From a candidate division WWE3 bacterium (GTDB lineage: Bacteria; Patescibacteriota; WWE3; UBA101185; UBA10185), in contig JAAZNL010000012.1 in the NCBI GenBank assembly GCA_012798315.1, positions 1 through 50,422 of the forward strand: DNA of 50,422 bases, in the 5' to 3' direction. The position numbers were made by a program, and so were the translations under genes. Each line of letters starts with the position of its first letter. Positions within the stretch are counted from its first letter, which is position 1. The notes beneath the pieces are model-generated. The model made no database searches and was not told the DNA's origin. It saw only the letters and a list, made by a program, of their open reading frames with translations. This document shows, piece by piece, positions 42,288 to 50,358 of the stretch.

Positions 42288-42316
42288 ATGATACTATAGG
42301 CTTCTGTAGTTGTCAA
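42288..42316 (-). promoter_or_regulatory. promoter of GC-rich cassette 4 with CTATAG box
   Basis: Minus strand TTGACA (42311-42316), 17-bp spacer, TATCAT (42288-42293). CTATAG (42294-42299) directly abuts the -10, as in cassette 1. Confidence 0.72.
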
Positions 42317-42421
42317 ATCAGCCAACAACGTCAGGACCAATATCTGCGGTGGTAACATATCTATAGGCCCTGTCTCTTCCTACAATGAAAACAAAAACCA
42401 CCAATTTATGAAAATCAGGAG

Positions 42422-42449
42422 ATTATAGTTCAACGCGATAATTTGTCAA
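42422..42449 (-). promoter_or_regulatory. second upstream promoter with CAACGCG word
   Basis: Minus strand TTGACA (42444-42449), 16-bp spacer, TATAAT (42422-42427). The spacer contains, on the plus strand, CAACGCGATAAT (42431-42442), nearly repeated at 42759-42771. It could feed the coiled-coil gene through about 130 nt or make a short RNA. Confidence 0.6.
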
Positions 42450-42481
42450 TATTTTTTACTTTGTAATTTATTTTTGGTTTG

Positions 42482-42634
42482 CTATTTTGTTAAAAAATTT
42501 GTGAGTGCCTTTTCCACTACTTCCTGTAGTGTCATTTCATTCTGAATGGCATAAACCTGCGCAAGCTTTTTTATTGTTTTATCGAGTAATAATGTTGTTT
42601 TAATTTTTTCAACCTTTTTCTTAATAAGTGTCAT
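42482..42634 (-). CDS. small ribbon-helix-helix DNA-binding protein
   Basis: 50 aa. After a basic lead MTLIKKKVEKI, the segment KTTLLLDKTIKKLAQVYAIQ gives the beta strand and first helix, and MTLQEVVEKALTNFL the second helix of an Arc/CopG/RHH fold. RHH dimers bind short repeats and often repress their own and nearby genes or act as antitoxins. No toxin-like partner is seen. It sits 33 bp upstream of the promoter at 42422-42449, and an ACAACGTTGT palindrome (42651-42660) lies just before the start, so local repression is plausible. No Shine-Dalgarno site is evident. Confidence 0.72.
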   Translation of the reverse strand: MTLIKKKVEKIKTTLLLDKTIKKLAQVYAIQNEMTLQEVVEKALTNFLTK

Positions 42635-42870
42635 TTTATTTCATTTGTACACAACGTTGTATTATCCACATAGAATAAAGCACGCTGAGACAATTAAAAA
42701 ATTAATACTAACAATCATTATACATATATACAGCAATATGTATATACGGTTAATTGTACAACGCGCATAATAATATATAGAAATAAACGTTGCATATATA
42801 ACTACATGTATCTGACATCTCAATTTCCGTAGCTTGTTAATATTTACAAAAGTATTAGGCTTGTTACAGT
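42635..42870. other. AT-rich intergenic stretch without a supported gene
   Basis: Low-complexity AT-rich sequence. It holds the ACAACGTTGT palindrome (42651-42660) and a CAACGCGCATAAT word (42759-42771) similar to the one in the 42422 promoter. A 77-codon frame here is not convincing. Confidence 0.6.
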
Positions 42871-42872
42871 CT

Positions 42873-42903
42873 ATGCTTCTACTGTCCAGAAGCATGGTAT
42901 TAT
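42873..42903 (+). promoter_or_regulatory. extended -10 promoter with overlapping inverted repeat, before candidate small RNA
   Basis: ATGCTTCT-N7-AGAAGCAT (42873-42880 and 42888-42895) is a perfect 8-bp inverted repeat. Its right arm ends inside the TGG of the extended -10 TGG-TATTAT (42895-42903). A dimeric repressor there would block polymerase. Confidence 0.55.
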
Positions 42904-42905
42904 TC

Positions 42906-42990
42906 CAACCTTCGGGTTGAAATTTCGTCTAAAAAACGCCCTGCGTATGCCGCTTTATATGTCGCTTACCGTGGAGCGTTTTTTTTATTG
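42906..42990 (+). ncRNA. candidate small RNA or attenuator upstream of rel
   Basis: The predicted transcript begins near 42908 with CAACC-TTCG-GGTTG, a UUCG-tetraloop hairpin (42906-42919). It ends with AAAAAACGC (42931-42939) pairing with GCGTTTTTT (42976-42984) plus further T, which is a terminator shape. Length is about 80 nt, with no credible reading frame. Because rel follows in the same direction at 43058, it may be an attenuating leader instead. Confidence 0.5.
42931..42986 (+). terminator. terminator-like hairpin upstream of rel
   Basis: 9-bp outer helix AAAAAACGC/GCGTTTTTT with a 36-base inner region and an eight-T tract. The A/T flanks could let it work in both directions. Confidence 0.6.
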
Positions 42991-43057
42991 TATAACTCCC
43001 TTTCTTCTGCTAAAGTTGGGCTCCATAAATTGGAGTACAATGTTATTGGAGTCAGAA

Positions 43058-44449
43058 ATGTCGGAGAGTATTAAAATTAAAAAAGCTAAAGAAATTGCGT
43101 TTTCCTATCTGGGAGAAAAACCCAGATATTCAGGTGAAAGCTATTACGAACATTCCCTACAAGTATATAAAACCCTAATTAAGTCCGGAGTTACGGACGA
43201 ATCTATGCTTTGCGGTGCTCTTTTACACCACGTAGAAAAGGAGCACGATTCAGAAATCGAAAAAGCCCTCGGTCCCGAAATCCTGGATGTGATACGCGGG
43301 TTAAGAAAACTATCAGAATACGATATACGCTTCAGTTCTCCTAAGCACAGTAACGACAAATATTTTATTCAAACCTACCTGAATTTAACAAAAGACATAA
43401 GGGTGCTTTTGGTGAGATTAATTGACCGCGCGGTTAATATCAAAACAGCATACGTACATACCCCAGAAATGCGTAATGAAATAGCCGAAAAAGCCTTATA
43501 TTTGTATTCACCGATATGCAGGTTAATGGGTTTTTCCAAAATAACTTCTGCGCTCGAAGACGAAGCATTTAAACTTGTGTATCCGGATCAGTATTATAAC
43601 GTTGTAAAAATCGTTGATAAACGAAAAGCGGAGATTAATAAATTTTTTGAAGACGCTGTACCCTTTTTAAAAACAATTCTCAAAGAAAATGGTGTTGACG
43701 CTGAAATAAAAACCAGAATAAAACACTATTTCAGCATATATAAAAAGGCGCTTTCATATCTAGCTAAGGGTAAAAATACAGAAATAACATATGATAATAT
43801 CCTGGATATTGCCGGCATGAGGATTATTGTTGATACGGTAGAACAATGCTACCTGGTAGAAGACATACTCAAAAACATATGGCCGGAACAACCTGACGAA
43901 AGAAATGATTACATTAAAACTCCTAAACCAAGCGGATATAAATCAATACACGACATATTTAATGTCAGTGAAGATAAAAACCTGGAAGTACAAATCAGAA
44001 CGCACCAGATGCATGAGGAAAACGAATTTGGCAGTGCCAGTCACTTTTTTTACAAAATCGGGAATAAATTTAGGGAAAACATATTAGAAAACCCTAACTG
44101 GTTAAAGGAAATTAACTATTGGGAAAATCAAAGTCACTTTCTGGAAAATTACGAAATCGCTCATTTTAAGGAATATGTGTACGCGTTTACACCCAAGGGA
44201 GACATCATAGAACTACCACGCGGTGCTAACATTATTGATTTTGCTTATTATATTCACTCTAAAGTCGGAAACAACTGTACAGGAGGCGTAGTCAACGGCA
44301 ATATCGTAAAAATTGATTATGAAATTAAAGACGGAGACAGAGTTGAAATTATGACCACGAAACATCTCAAGAAACCGAGTCCGGACTGGATAAAAGTAGC
44401 CAAAACTAAAAAAGCAGTTTCAATGATAAGAAAGGCATTATACAGCTGA
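43058..44449 (+). CDS. rel: Rel/SpoT-family (p)ppGpp synthetase with degenerate hydrolase site
   Basis: 463 aa from ATG 43058, with GGAG seven bases before it and TACAAT further upstream; the frame is open to 42917 but that would run through the small RNA and its terminator. HD-type N-domain: the second metal motif HD is HH (ALLHHVEKEHD, H57-H58), while LIDRAVNIKT keeps its Asp. The synthetase domain looks intact: DIAGMRIIVD, YIKTPKPSGYKSIHD, EVQIRTHQMHEENEFGSAS. A TGS domain follows (YVYAFTPKGDIIELPRGANI). The protein stops after TGS, without the ACT domain. It probably makes (p)ppGpp and hydrolyses it poorly or not at all. Its 3' end overlaps the convergent PIN-TRAM gene by 12 bp. Confidence 0.88.
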   Translation: MSESIKIKKAKEIAFSYLGEKPRYSGESYYEHSLQVYKTLIKSGVTDESMLCGALLHHVEKEHDSEIEKALGPEILDVIRGLRKLSEYDIRFSSPKHSNDKYFIQTYLNLTKDIRVLLVRLIDRAVNIKTAYVHTPEMRNEIAEKALYLYSPICRLMGFSKITSALEDEAFKLVYPDQYYNVVKIVDKRKAEINKFFEDAVPFLKTILKENGVDAEIKTRIKHYFSIYKKALSYLAKGKNTEITYDNILDIAGMRIIVDTVEQCYLVEDILKNIWPEQPDERNDYIKTPKPSGYKSIHDIFNVSEDKNLEVQIRTHQMHEENEFGSASHFFYKIGNKFRENILENPNWLKEINYWENQSHFLENYEIAHFKEYVYAFTPKGDIIELPRGANIIDFAYYIHSKVGNNCTGGVVNGNIVKIDYEIKDGDRVEIMTTKHLKKPSPDWIKVAKTKKAVSMIRKALYS

Positions 44450-45496
44450 AGAGCTGTTTTTAAATAATACCTGGCTGGTTTCAGGCCCTAAAGGTATACT
44501 GTGAGATTCAGCTATTACGGCAAACACAATTTTTCCAGCGGGAGATTGAATTACTTTTGATACTTTAACCCGGACGTCTTGGTTTACATGATCTTTTCCT
44601 GCTTCAACTATAACCATAGTTCCATCGGCCAAATAGCCTACCCCCTGACTTCTCCCCTTACCTTCATGGATTATTTTAATATCAAAATCTTCCCCCGGGA
44701 GCAAAACCGCTTTTAAGGAATTGGCCAGTTCGTTTATATTTAGCACCTTAATATTATTAACTGATGCTACTTTATTTAAATTAAAATCCAGCGTAGCCAG
44801 CTTAACTTTTTGCTCTCTAGCATAGCGTATAAGTAATTTGTCTACCCCTTGGCCGTCATTTTTAATTTCAGGAATAACCACTTTTACCTTCTTTTTGAGG
44901 TCTTTGACTGAATCCAGCCCTCTTCGACCCTTTTTTCTTTTTAAATCGTCTTTACTGTCTGAAAGCGCGTGCAACTCATCTATTACAAATTGGGGAATAA
45001 TGGCATTGTTTTCCATAAAACCCAACTTTGCCAATTCAAGATAACGTCCATCAATTAAAACAGATGTATCTATAAGTATTGCATCTCTATGTTCCTCAAT
45101 GTGTTTCAACCTTTCCTCTTCAGACCGCTTAAATTGTTTAGCCCGTCTTTGCTCCTGAATCCGTTTAGTCTGTAAATCCCAAAACCTATTTACGATTTCT
45201 GCTACAGTGTTAACTATAAGACTTTCGATAGCAGATTTAGCCCACAATAATAATCTTGGAATATAGAAAAATCGCAAAAAAGCAGCAAAAAACGAGATTA
45301 TCAGTTCCGCCAGGTAAGCAACTCCAAACAGAGGATATTCTCTAAAAAAACTGGAACGGGAAAAATTAAAGCCTATTATAAACAATACCAACGCGGTAAT
45401 TGATCGCAGCAACAGCTTTACTTCTGGAGCCAGCTTCGAAGTTCTCCGCTGAGGTACGGGCAGCATTTTATATTTTGTTTCTAATTTTTCCTCCAT
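44438..45496 (-). CDS. PIN-TRAM membrane protein (YacL-like)
   Basis: 352 aa from ATG 45496; a TTG six codons earlier is an alternative. Two hydrophobic helices (about 30-80) precede a basic amphipathic region. A PIN domain follows (AILIDTSVLIDGRY with the first acid, then IPQFVIDELHAL, KLATLDFNLNKVA). A C-terminal TRAM domain ends it (GVGYLADGTMVIVEAG). This matches the YacL family: a likely RNase tethered to the membrane, RNA-binding through TRAM. It is in front of radA in many bacteria, and here radA is the upstream neighbour. Confidence 0.88.
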   Translation of the reverse strand: MEEKLETKYKMLPVPQRRTSKLAPEVKLLLRSITALVLFIIGFNFSRSSFFREYPLFGVAYLAELIISFFAAFLRFFYIPRLLLWAKSAIESLIVNTVAEIVNRFWDLQTKRIQEQRRAKQFKRSEEERLKHIEEHRDAILIDTSVLIDGRYLELAKLGFMENNAIIPQFVIDELHALSDSKDDLKRKKGRRGLDSVKDLKKKVKVVIPEIKNDGQGVDKLLIRYAREQKVKLATLDFNLNKVASVNNIKVLNINELANSLKAVLLPGEDFDIKIIHEGKGRSQGVGYLADGTMVIVEAGKDHVNQDVRVKVSKVIQSPAGKIVFAVIAESHSIPLGPETSQVLFKNSSSAV

Positions 45497-45572
45497 ATTA
45501 CTTTTATTTCTCAAGTATATTACACCATTTTTAGACGATTAATTTAAGCTTCGGAAAATAGTCTGCCAAAGG

Positions 45573-46895
45573 TTAAATCGATTTTTTGATCGCATCTGCT
45601 ATGCCATTACAATTTTCGGGGCTGATTACTGAACTATAACCAAGCTTTTTGGCCTCTTTTACCCTCTTATCCTGATGAGCAACTTTTCGTATTTCCCCGT
45701 TTAGTCCGCATTCTCCAAACACTACTGTTTTAGGTTTTACTGGTTTATCTTTTAAGGCGGATGCCATTGCGATACAAACAGCTAAATCCGCGGCATATTC
45801 GTTAATTTTAAATCCCCCTGCTACGTTTAAGTAAACATCGTGGTTGCTCAGATCTAAACCGCATCTTTTTTCAAGAATCGCTATAAGCACTTGCAGCCGG
45901 TTAACGTTAAAGCCACTGGTTGTCCTTTTTGGGTAGCCAAATGCTGTCCTAACCGTCAACGCCTGGACCTCAAACAAAAGAGGTCTGTATCCTTCCATAA
46001 TTACTGTTATACAAGAACCGGAAGTTTTTTCAGACGTAGACGTAAGTGATATTTCCGAAGGATTTAACACTTCCCTCATACCACTTTCTGTCATTTCGAA
46101 AATACCTACCTCCGAAACCGGTCCGAATCGGTTTTTATCCGTGCGAAGTATGCGGTATAAATGCTGAGAATCTCCTTCCAGGTACAAAATTGTGTCTACC
46201 AAATGCTCAAGTACTTTAGGCCCCGCAACCACTCCTTCTTTTGTAACGTGTCCGATTAAAATAATCGGAACTCCTTTTGCTTTTGCCGTATTAGTAAGCA
46301 GTTGAGTACATCCACGCACTTGTGTAACCGAGCCTGCTAAACCTGTAAGCTCCGGATGATATAAAGTTTGAATTGAATCTACAATCACAAGACTTAAGTT
46401 TTTTTGCTGATCTATAGCCGAAGTAACATCGTTAACATTTGTTTCTGCTAACATAAACAAGTTCTCAGCAGCATAACCCATACGGGTTGTTCTTAGTTTT
46501 ATTTGATCAACACTTTCCTCCCCACATACATACATAACGTCATGGGTACCAAGACTTCGAGTGATTTCTGTTAGTATGGTGCTCTTTCCTATACCAGGCT
46601 CACCACCCAGCAATATCACCTGTCCGGGGACAAAACCTCCACCCAATACACGATCAAACTCTTCCATATTTGAGGAGAGCCTTTTAGGGGCTTTGGCAAC
46701 AATACTAGATAGTTTTAATGGCGTAATAGCAGCAGATTTTCCTTTTGCGCTGCCCGAAAGAGTCGATAAAGGTCTGGTATCCCGAATTTCTTCTATAAAA
46801 GAGTTCCAGGACTGGCAATTAGGACACTGGCCTACCCAATTTAGCGACTCAAAGGCACAATTTTGGCATATATAAACAGTTTTTAGTTTCGGCAT
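45573..46895 (-). CDS. radA: DNA repair ATPase RadA
   Basis: 440 aa. Zinc finger C10/C13/C24/C27 (YICQNCAF, GQCPNC), RecA-like core with Walker A GEPGIGKS (98-105), the RadA signature KNRFG (254-258), and a Lon-like C-terminal domain (NVAGGFKINEYAADLAVCIA). RadA drives branch migration in recombination and, in competent cells, integration of taken-up DNA, linking it functionally to the dprA-comM cluster. A TATAAT nine bases before ATG suggests an almost leaderless start. Confidence 0.96.
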   Translation of the reverse strand: MPKLKTVYICQNCAFESLNWVGQCPNCQSWNSFIEEIRDTRPLSTLSGSAKGKSAAITPLKLSSIVAKAPKRLSSNMEEFDRVLGGGFVPGQVILLGGEPGIGKSTILTEITRSLGTHDVMYVCGEESVDQIKLRTTRMGYAAENLFMLAETNVNDVTSAIDQQKNLSLVIVDSIQTLYHPELTGLAGSVTQVRGCTQLLTNTAKAKGVPIILIGHVTKEGVVAGPKVLEHLVDTILYLEGDSQHLYRILRTDKNRFGPVSEVGIFEMTESGMREVLNPSEISLTSTSEKTSGSCITVIMEGYRPLLFEVQALTVRTAFGYPKRTTSGFNVNRLQVLIAILEKRCGLDLSNHDVYLNVAGGFKINEYAADLAVCIAMASALKDKPVKPKTVVFGECGLNGEIRKVAHQDKRVKEAKKLGYSSVISPENCNGIADAIKKSI

Positions 46896-46918
46896 GGTAG
46901 TTTTATTATACCCGAGTC

Positions 46919-49216
46919 CTACTTTTTCTTAGTTACGGTCTTCTCTATTATGATGATACTGCCCCGCATATAATCGGCGTGTAAAGATAGCGGCCTTTTT
47001 TTATGTTTAAGTAAAAACTCAGCTATTTTATCCAGTAAATGTTTTTCTACAGTTCTTCTTAATGACCTGGCGCCATACTCCTGTGAGTATCCTGTCTTAA
47101 GCAAATATTCAAACGCGTCATCCGAGATTGTTAATTTTATTTTCTGAGACTTTAGGTTTTCTACCGAACTTCTTATGAGTATATTTAATATTCTTTCTTG
47201 GCTTTCTCGGCTTAATTGTTTGAATACGATTATCTCATCGAATCTGTTTAGTAACTCAGGCTTCATGATTTTCTTGAGATTTACGCGCAAACGGCTATCT
47301 ACCTTTTTATCGCTGACTCCGGGATCACTAAACCCTATAGCGCGGGTGTGGAGAATTTCTGTACCCAAGTTGCTTGTTAATATTATTACAGAGCGACTAA
47401 AATCAAAGGTGTTTCCTCGGGCATCTGTCAATTCTCCCTCTTCCATGATTTGTAAAAGGATATTCAGGACGTCCGGATGAGCTTTTTCGATTTCATCAAA
47501 CAAAACTATGCTATCAGGGCGTGTTTCAATTTTGGAAGTAAGCTCTCCACCCTCTCCGTATCCGACATACCCGGGAGGTGCTCCAACCAAACGGGCTACA
47601 GTATGTTTTTCCGCGAAATCACTCATATCCAAACGAATCAGAGACTTTTCACCAAAAAATTCGTCCGCTAATACTTTTGCTAATTCTGTCTTTCCAACAC
47701 CAGTTGGCCCTAAAAATAAAAAGTTGCCAATAGGTCTTTTTTGGTTGCGCAAACCGAGTTTAGCTCTTATTAGACTGCGAACAACTGTTGTAACAGCATC
47801 GTCCTGACCAATAATTCTTTTTTGAATGGTTTCAGTCAGATTTGATAGGCGGCTAATACTTACTTTGTCGGATTCACCCTTGTTACCGTCCGAAAAAACC
47901 TCTATGGCATCGGCTACTATTGCGGTTGTTAAGGTCATCCGTTCGGTTACAAAAAGATTCTCTTCACTATATGCCAAACGCGTATCTAATACCTTTAACT
48001 CTTTACGGGCACGTAGCGCCTGCTCATAATTACCTTTTTCAAAATGGTCACCAATACTCCCGATAATTTCAAAACGCTTGTCCACCAATTTTTTATAACT
48101 GCGTGGTATTTTGCTTTTGTTCAGGATCATATGGCTACAGGCAAAATCCATAAGATCTATTCCTTTTTGAGGGAATTTTGATTCGCCGGAACCTAGACGG
48201 GCTTTTTTGTATACAAACTTTATTACGTCAGAAGGGATATTTATATTGTGATAATCACTAATATACTGAGCGCTATTTTCTAAAATTTTAAGTGTGGTCT
48301 TTTCATTAGGTTCTTTTATTTCTATTATCGTAAAATCCTCAATAACGTGATCGTTTTCACCAAGTATTTTCTCATAAAGGCTTGAGTTCATTGTAGCTAT
48401 AAGCCTGACATTAGTTGCGTCTACTACCGACTTAAACATAGAGTAAAAAACAGGCATTGTTATACCGGCAGATGTAGCAAAGAAAACACTCTGGAAATTT
48501 TTTATACTCAGAATCACCCGTCCCACCGTCTTAAGTTCATCCGCCAATGAGGAAAGCCCTACATCCAACCCGCCTTTATTAAATACACTTGTTAAAAAAG
48601 CAACCAAATCAAATTCTATAACCTGATAACCTGCAAGGATTGGCGGAACGTCCAGAGTGGCGATATTTCTGGCTAACAGTTCTATGAGAGTCCGTTTTCC
48701 TACCCCCACATCACCTACCAGCAGAACGTTACTGGAATTTTTAAGCAGTAAAGTCGATACCAAAGTATCATATTCTTTTCGGTCGACCAGCGTACGATCC
48801 AGATTTCTTAGTGTTTTGTAATTTAGATTTTCACTAAAAGCGTCAAGAATAGGTGTTTTTCTTGCCTTTTCCAATGATTTCATTGCAGACGGAAACACGT
48901 TTAAATTAACCAATTCCATCCTTACCCTATTTAGTTCGGATGGAACTACCAACTTAAGTAAACCAAGCAGTATGTGTTCAGTACCCACATACGGATGCCC
49001 CAACTTTAAGGATTGATAGTACGCCTCTTTTATCAGTTTTTCGACATCTACTGTTCTAGACTTGGGTAATGTGATGTTGGTTAGCGAATCAAGCAAAAAC
49101 TTGCCTATACCGTCAGTCTTGCCAATCGCCTCAATTACCTGGGTACAGGTAACTTTCTTCTTCCTTGGAAGTAAGGCCACTACACTTTTTGCTCGTTCCG
49201 ACAATCTGTCTATCAT
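46919..49216 (-). CDS. clpC: ClpC-type AAA+ unfoldase with degenerate first ATPase domain
   Basis: 765 aa. Clp_N repeat region (LGHPYVGTEHILLGLL). First AAA domain: Walker A is GDVGVGKRT (168-176, Arg replaces Thr/Ser after Lys) and Walker B is VILSIKNFQ (234-242) without the Asp-Glu pair. A UVR-like middle (HFEKGNYEQALRARKELK) follows. Second AAA domain intact: GPTGVGKT (503-510), VLFDEIE (571-577), sensor LTSNLG, and RAIGFSDPG around 625-633 in the ClpP-docking loop position. It should unfold substrates for ClpP using only the second ring. Its gene lies between the S1 protein and radA. Confidence 0.92.
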   Translation of the reverse strand: MIDRLSERAKSVVALLPRKKKVTCTQVIEAIGKTDGIGKFLLDSLTNITLPKSRTVDVEKLIKEAYYQSLKLGHPYVGTEHILLGLLKLVVPSELNRVRMELVNLNVFPSAMKSLEKARKTPILDAFSENLNYKTLRNLDRTLVDRKEYDTLVSTLLLKNSSNVLLVGDVGVGKRTLIELLARNIATLDVPPILAGYQVIEFDLVAFLTSVFNKGGLDVGLSSLADELKTVGRVILSIKNFQSVFFATSAGITMPVFYSMFKSVVDATNVRLIATMNSSLYEKILGENDHVIEDFTIIEIKEPNEKTTLKILENSAQYISDYHNINIPSDVIKFVYKKARLGSGESKFPQKGIDLMDFACSHMILNKSKIPRSYKKLVDKRFEIIGSIGDHFEKGNYEQALRARKELKVLDTRLAYSEENLFVTERMTLTTAIVADAIEVFSDGNKGESDKVSISRLSNLTETIQKRIIGQDDAVTTVVRSLIRAKLGLRNQKRPIGNFLFLGPTGVGKTELAKVLADEFFGEKSLIRLDMSDFAEKHTVARLVGAPPGYVGYGEGGELTSKIETRPDSIVLFDEIEKAHPDVLNILLQIMEEGELTDARGNTFDFSRSVIILTSNLGTEILHTRAIGFSDPGVSDKKVDSRLRVNLKKIMKPELLNRFDEIIVFKQLSRESQERILNILIRSSVENLKSQKIKLTISDDAFEYLLKTGYSQEYGARSLRRTVEKHLLDKIAEFLLKHKKRPLSLHADYMRGSIIIIEKTVTKKK

Positions 49217-49239
49217 ATTAGTGCTTATTACAAACCAAC

Positions 49240-50358
49240 TTACTTTTCCAGCTGCTTAACGCTTAGCGCCAATTTCTGATTGGCTGCGTCTACTTGAGTA
49301 ACTACAGCAGAAATTTCCTGACCCTCTTCAAGAGGTCCTTCAGTCTCGGAAATATGAATCAATCCATCTAAACCCTTTTCAAGAGTAACAAAAGCCCCAA
49401 ACGGCACGATTTTGCTTACTTTACCAGACACTTTTGCACCAACAGGATATTTTTGTTCTACAGTTTCCCATGGATTTGGAACTAATCTTTTTACACTTAA
49501 AGCAAGTTTTTTGGTGGCATCATCAATACCCAATACCATCACTTTTACTGTTTGACCTACTGAAAAGTAATTTGAAGGATGATTCACCTTTTCCCAGGCT
49601 ATTTCACTGATATGTACCAAACCTTCAACACCGTCTAAGTCTACAAACACACCAAAAGGCATAATACCTGTAACAATGCCTTCTAACGTATCTCCGATTT
49701 TAATGTCTGCCAGTTTTTCTTCTCTCACATCCGCGCTGTACCCTACCAGAGCGTCTTTTTCGGATAATACAAATCGGTTTTTTTCCTGATCTAGTTCGAT
49801 TACCTTTACTTTTAGTACTTTACCGGATAACACTTTTAGGGATTCCTTAAGCTCTGCTTCACTACCCGCGGCAAATTTTGCCACATCATTGGCAAAATGT
49901 ACTCTATCTAAATGGGAAAGCGGTATAAAACCTCTTAAGCCACCACAGTCACATAGAAGACCGCCTTTGTTATATTCAAGGATCTTAGCCTCAATAACCG
50001 TACCGTCTTTGTATGCATCTTCCGCATCTTTCCATTTTCGTTCTTTTTCGGCCTTTTTAATTGATAAAACTATATAACCTTGATCGTTTTCAGCCTGCAA
50101 AACTTTTGCGAATAGTCTTTGACCGGGTAAAATTGCCTTTTTTTCGTCATCACCGTCCGAAAGCTCAGTTCCGCTGATAATACCTTCGGATTTGGCGCCA
50201 ACGTCAATTAAAACCTCGCCCTTTGTAACACTTACTACCGTACCTTCAACCAAATCCCCGGGTTTAAACTCTTTTAACTTTAAACTTGCGTCGCCCATAA
50301 GACGATCCATTACAGCACTTTCTCTCTTTATTTTGGAAGCTTTTGATACTTTAGCCAT
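49240..50358 (-). CDS. rpsA: four-S1-domain RNA-binding protein (ribosomal protein S1-like)
   Basis: 372 aa, four S1 motifs at about 32-105, 118-192, 207-276 and 292-360; the last two are the most typical (GDTLEGIVTGIMPFGVFVDL, GAKVSGKVSKIVPFGAFVTL). Full S1 in E. coli has six. S1 binds mRNA on the small ribosomal subunit; in bacteria with many leaderless mRNAs its role may be limited. The lead is basic (MAKVSKASKIKRES). Upstream, TAATTA ends six bases before the ATG, again compatible with a leaderless start. A poly-T-rich 64 bp then reaches the window edge. Confidence 0.9.
   Translation of the reverse strand: MAKVSKASKIKRESAVMDRLMGDASLKLKEFKPGDLVEGTVVSVTKGEVLIDVGAKSEGIISGTELSDGDDEKKAILPGQRLFAKVLQAENDQGYIVLSIKKAEKERKWKDAEDAYKDGTVIEAKILEYNKGGLLCDCGGLRGFIPLSHLDRVHFANDVAKFAAGSEAELKESLKVLSGKVLKVKVIELDQEKNRFVLSEKDALVGYSADVREEKLADIKIGDTLEGIVTGIMPFGVFVDLDGVEGLVHISEIAWEKVNHPSNYFSVGQTVKVMVLGIDDATKKLALSVKRLVPNPWETVEQKYPVGAKVSGKVSKIVPFGAFVTLEKGLDGLIHISETEGPLEEGQEISAVVTQVDAANQKLALSVKQLEK

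Noticed and set aside
42246-42356. 36-codon minus-strand frame MLPPQILVLTLLADL
   Set aside because: It spans the -35/-10 of the coiled-coil gene promoter and its nearest Shine-Dalgarno-like stretch is too far; treated as chance.
42662-42895. 77-codon minus-strand frame rich in Ile/Tyr/Cys
   Set aside because: AT-rich low-complexity sequence without ribosome site or promoter; the start overlaps the inverted repeat before the small RNA.
42917-43057. 47-codon N-terminal extension of rel
   Set aside because: It would run through the terminator hairpin; GGAG and the family alignment point to ATG 43058.
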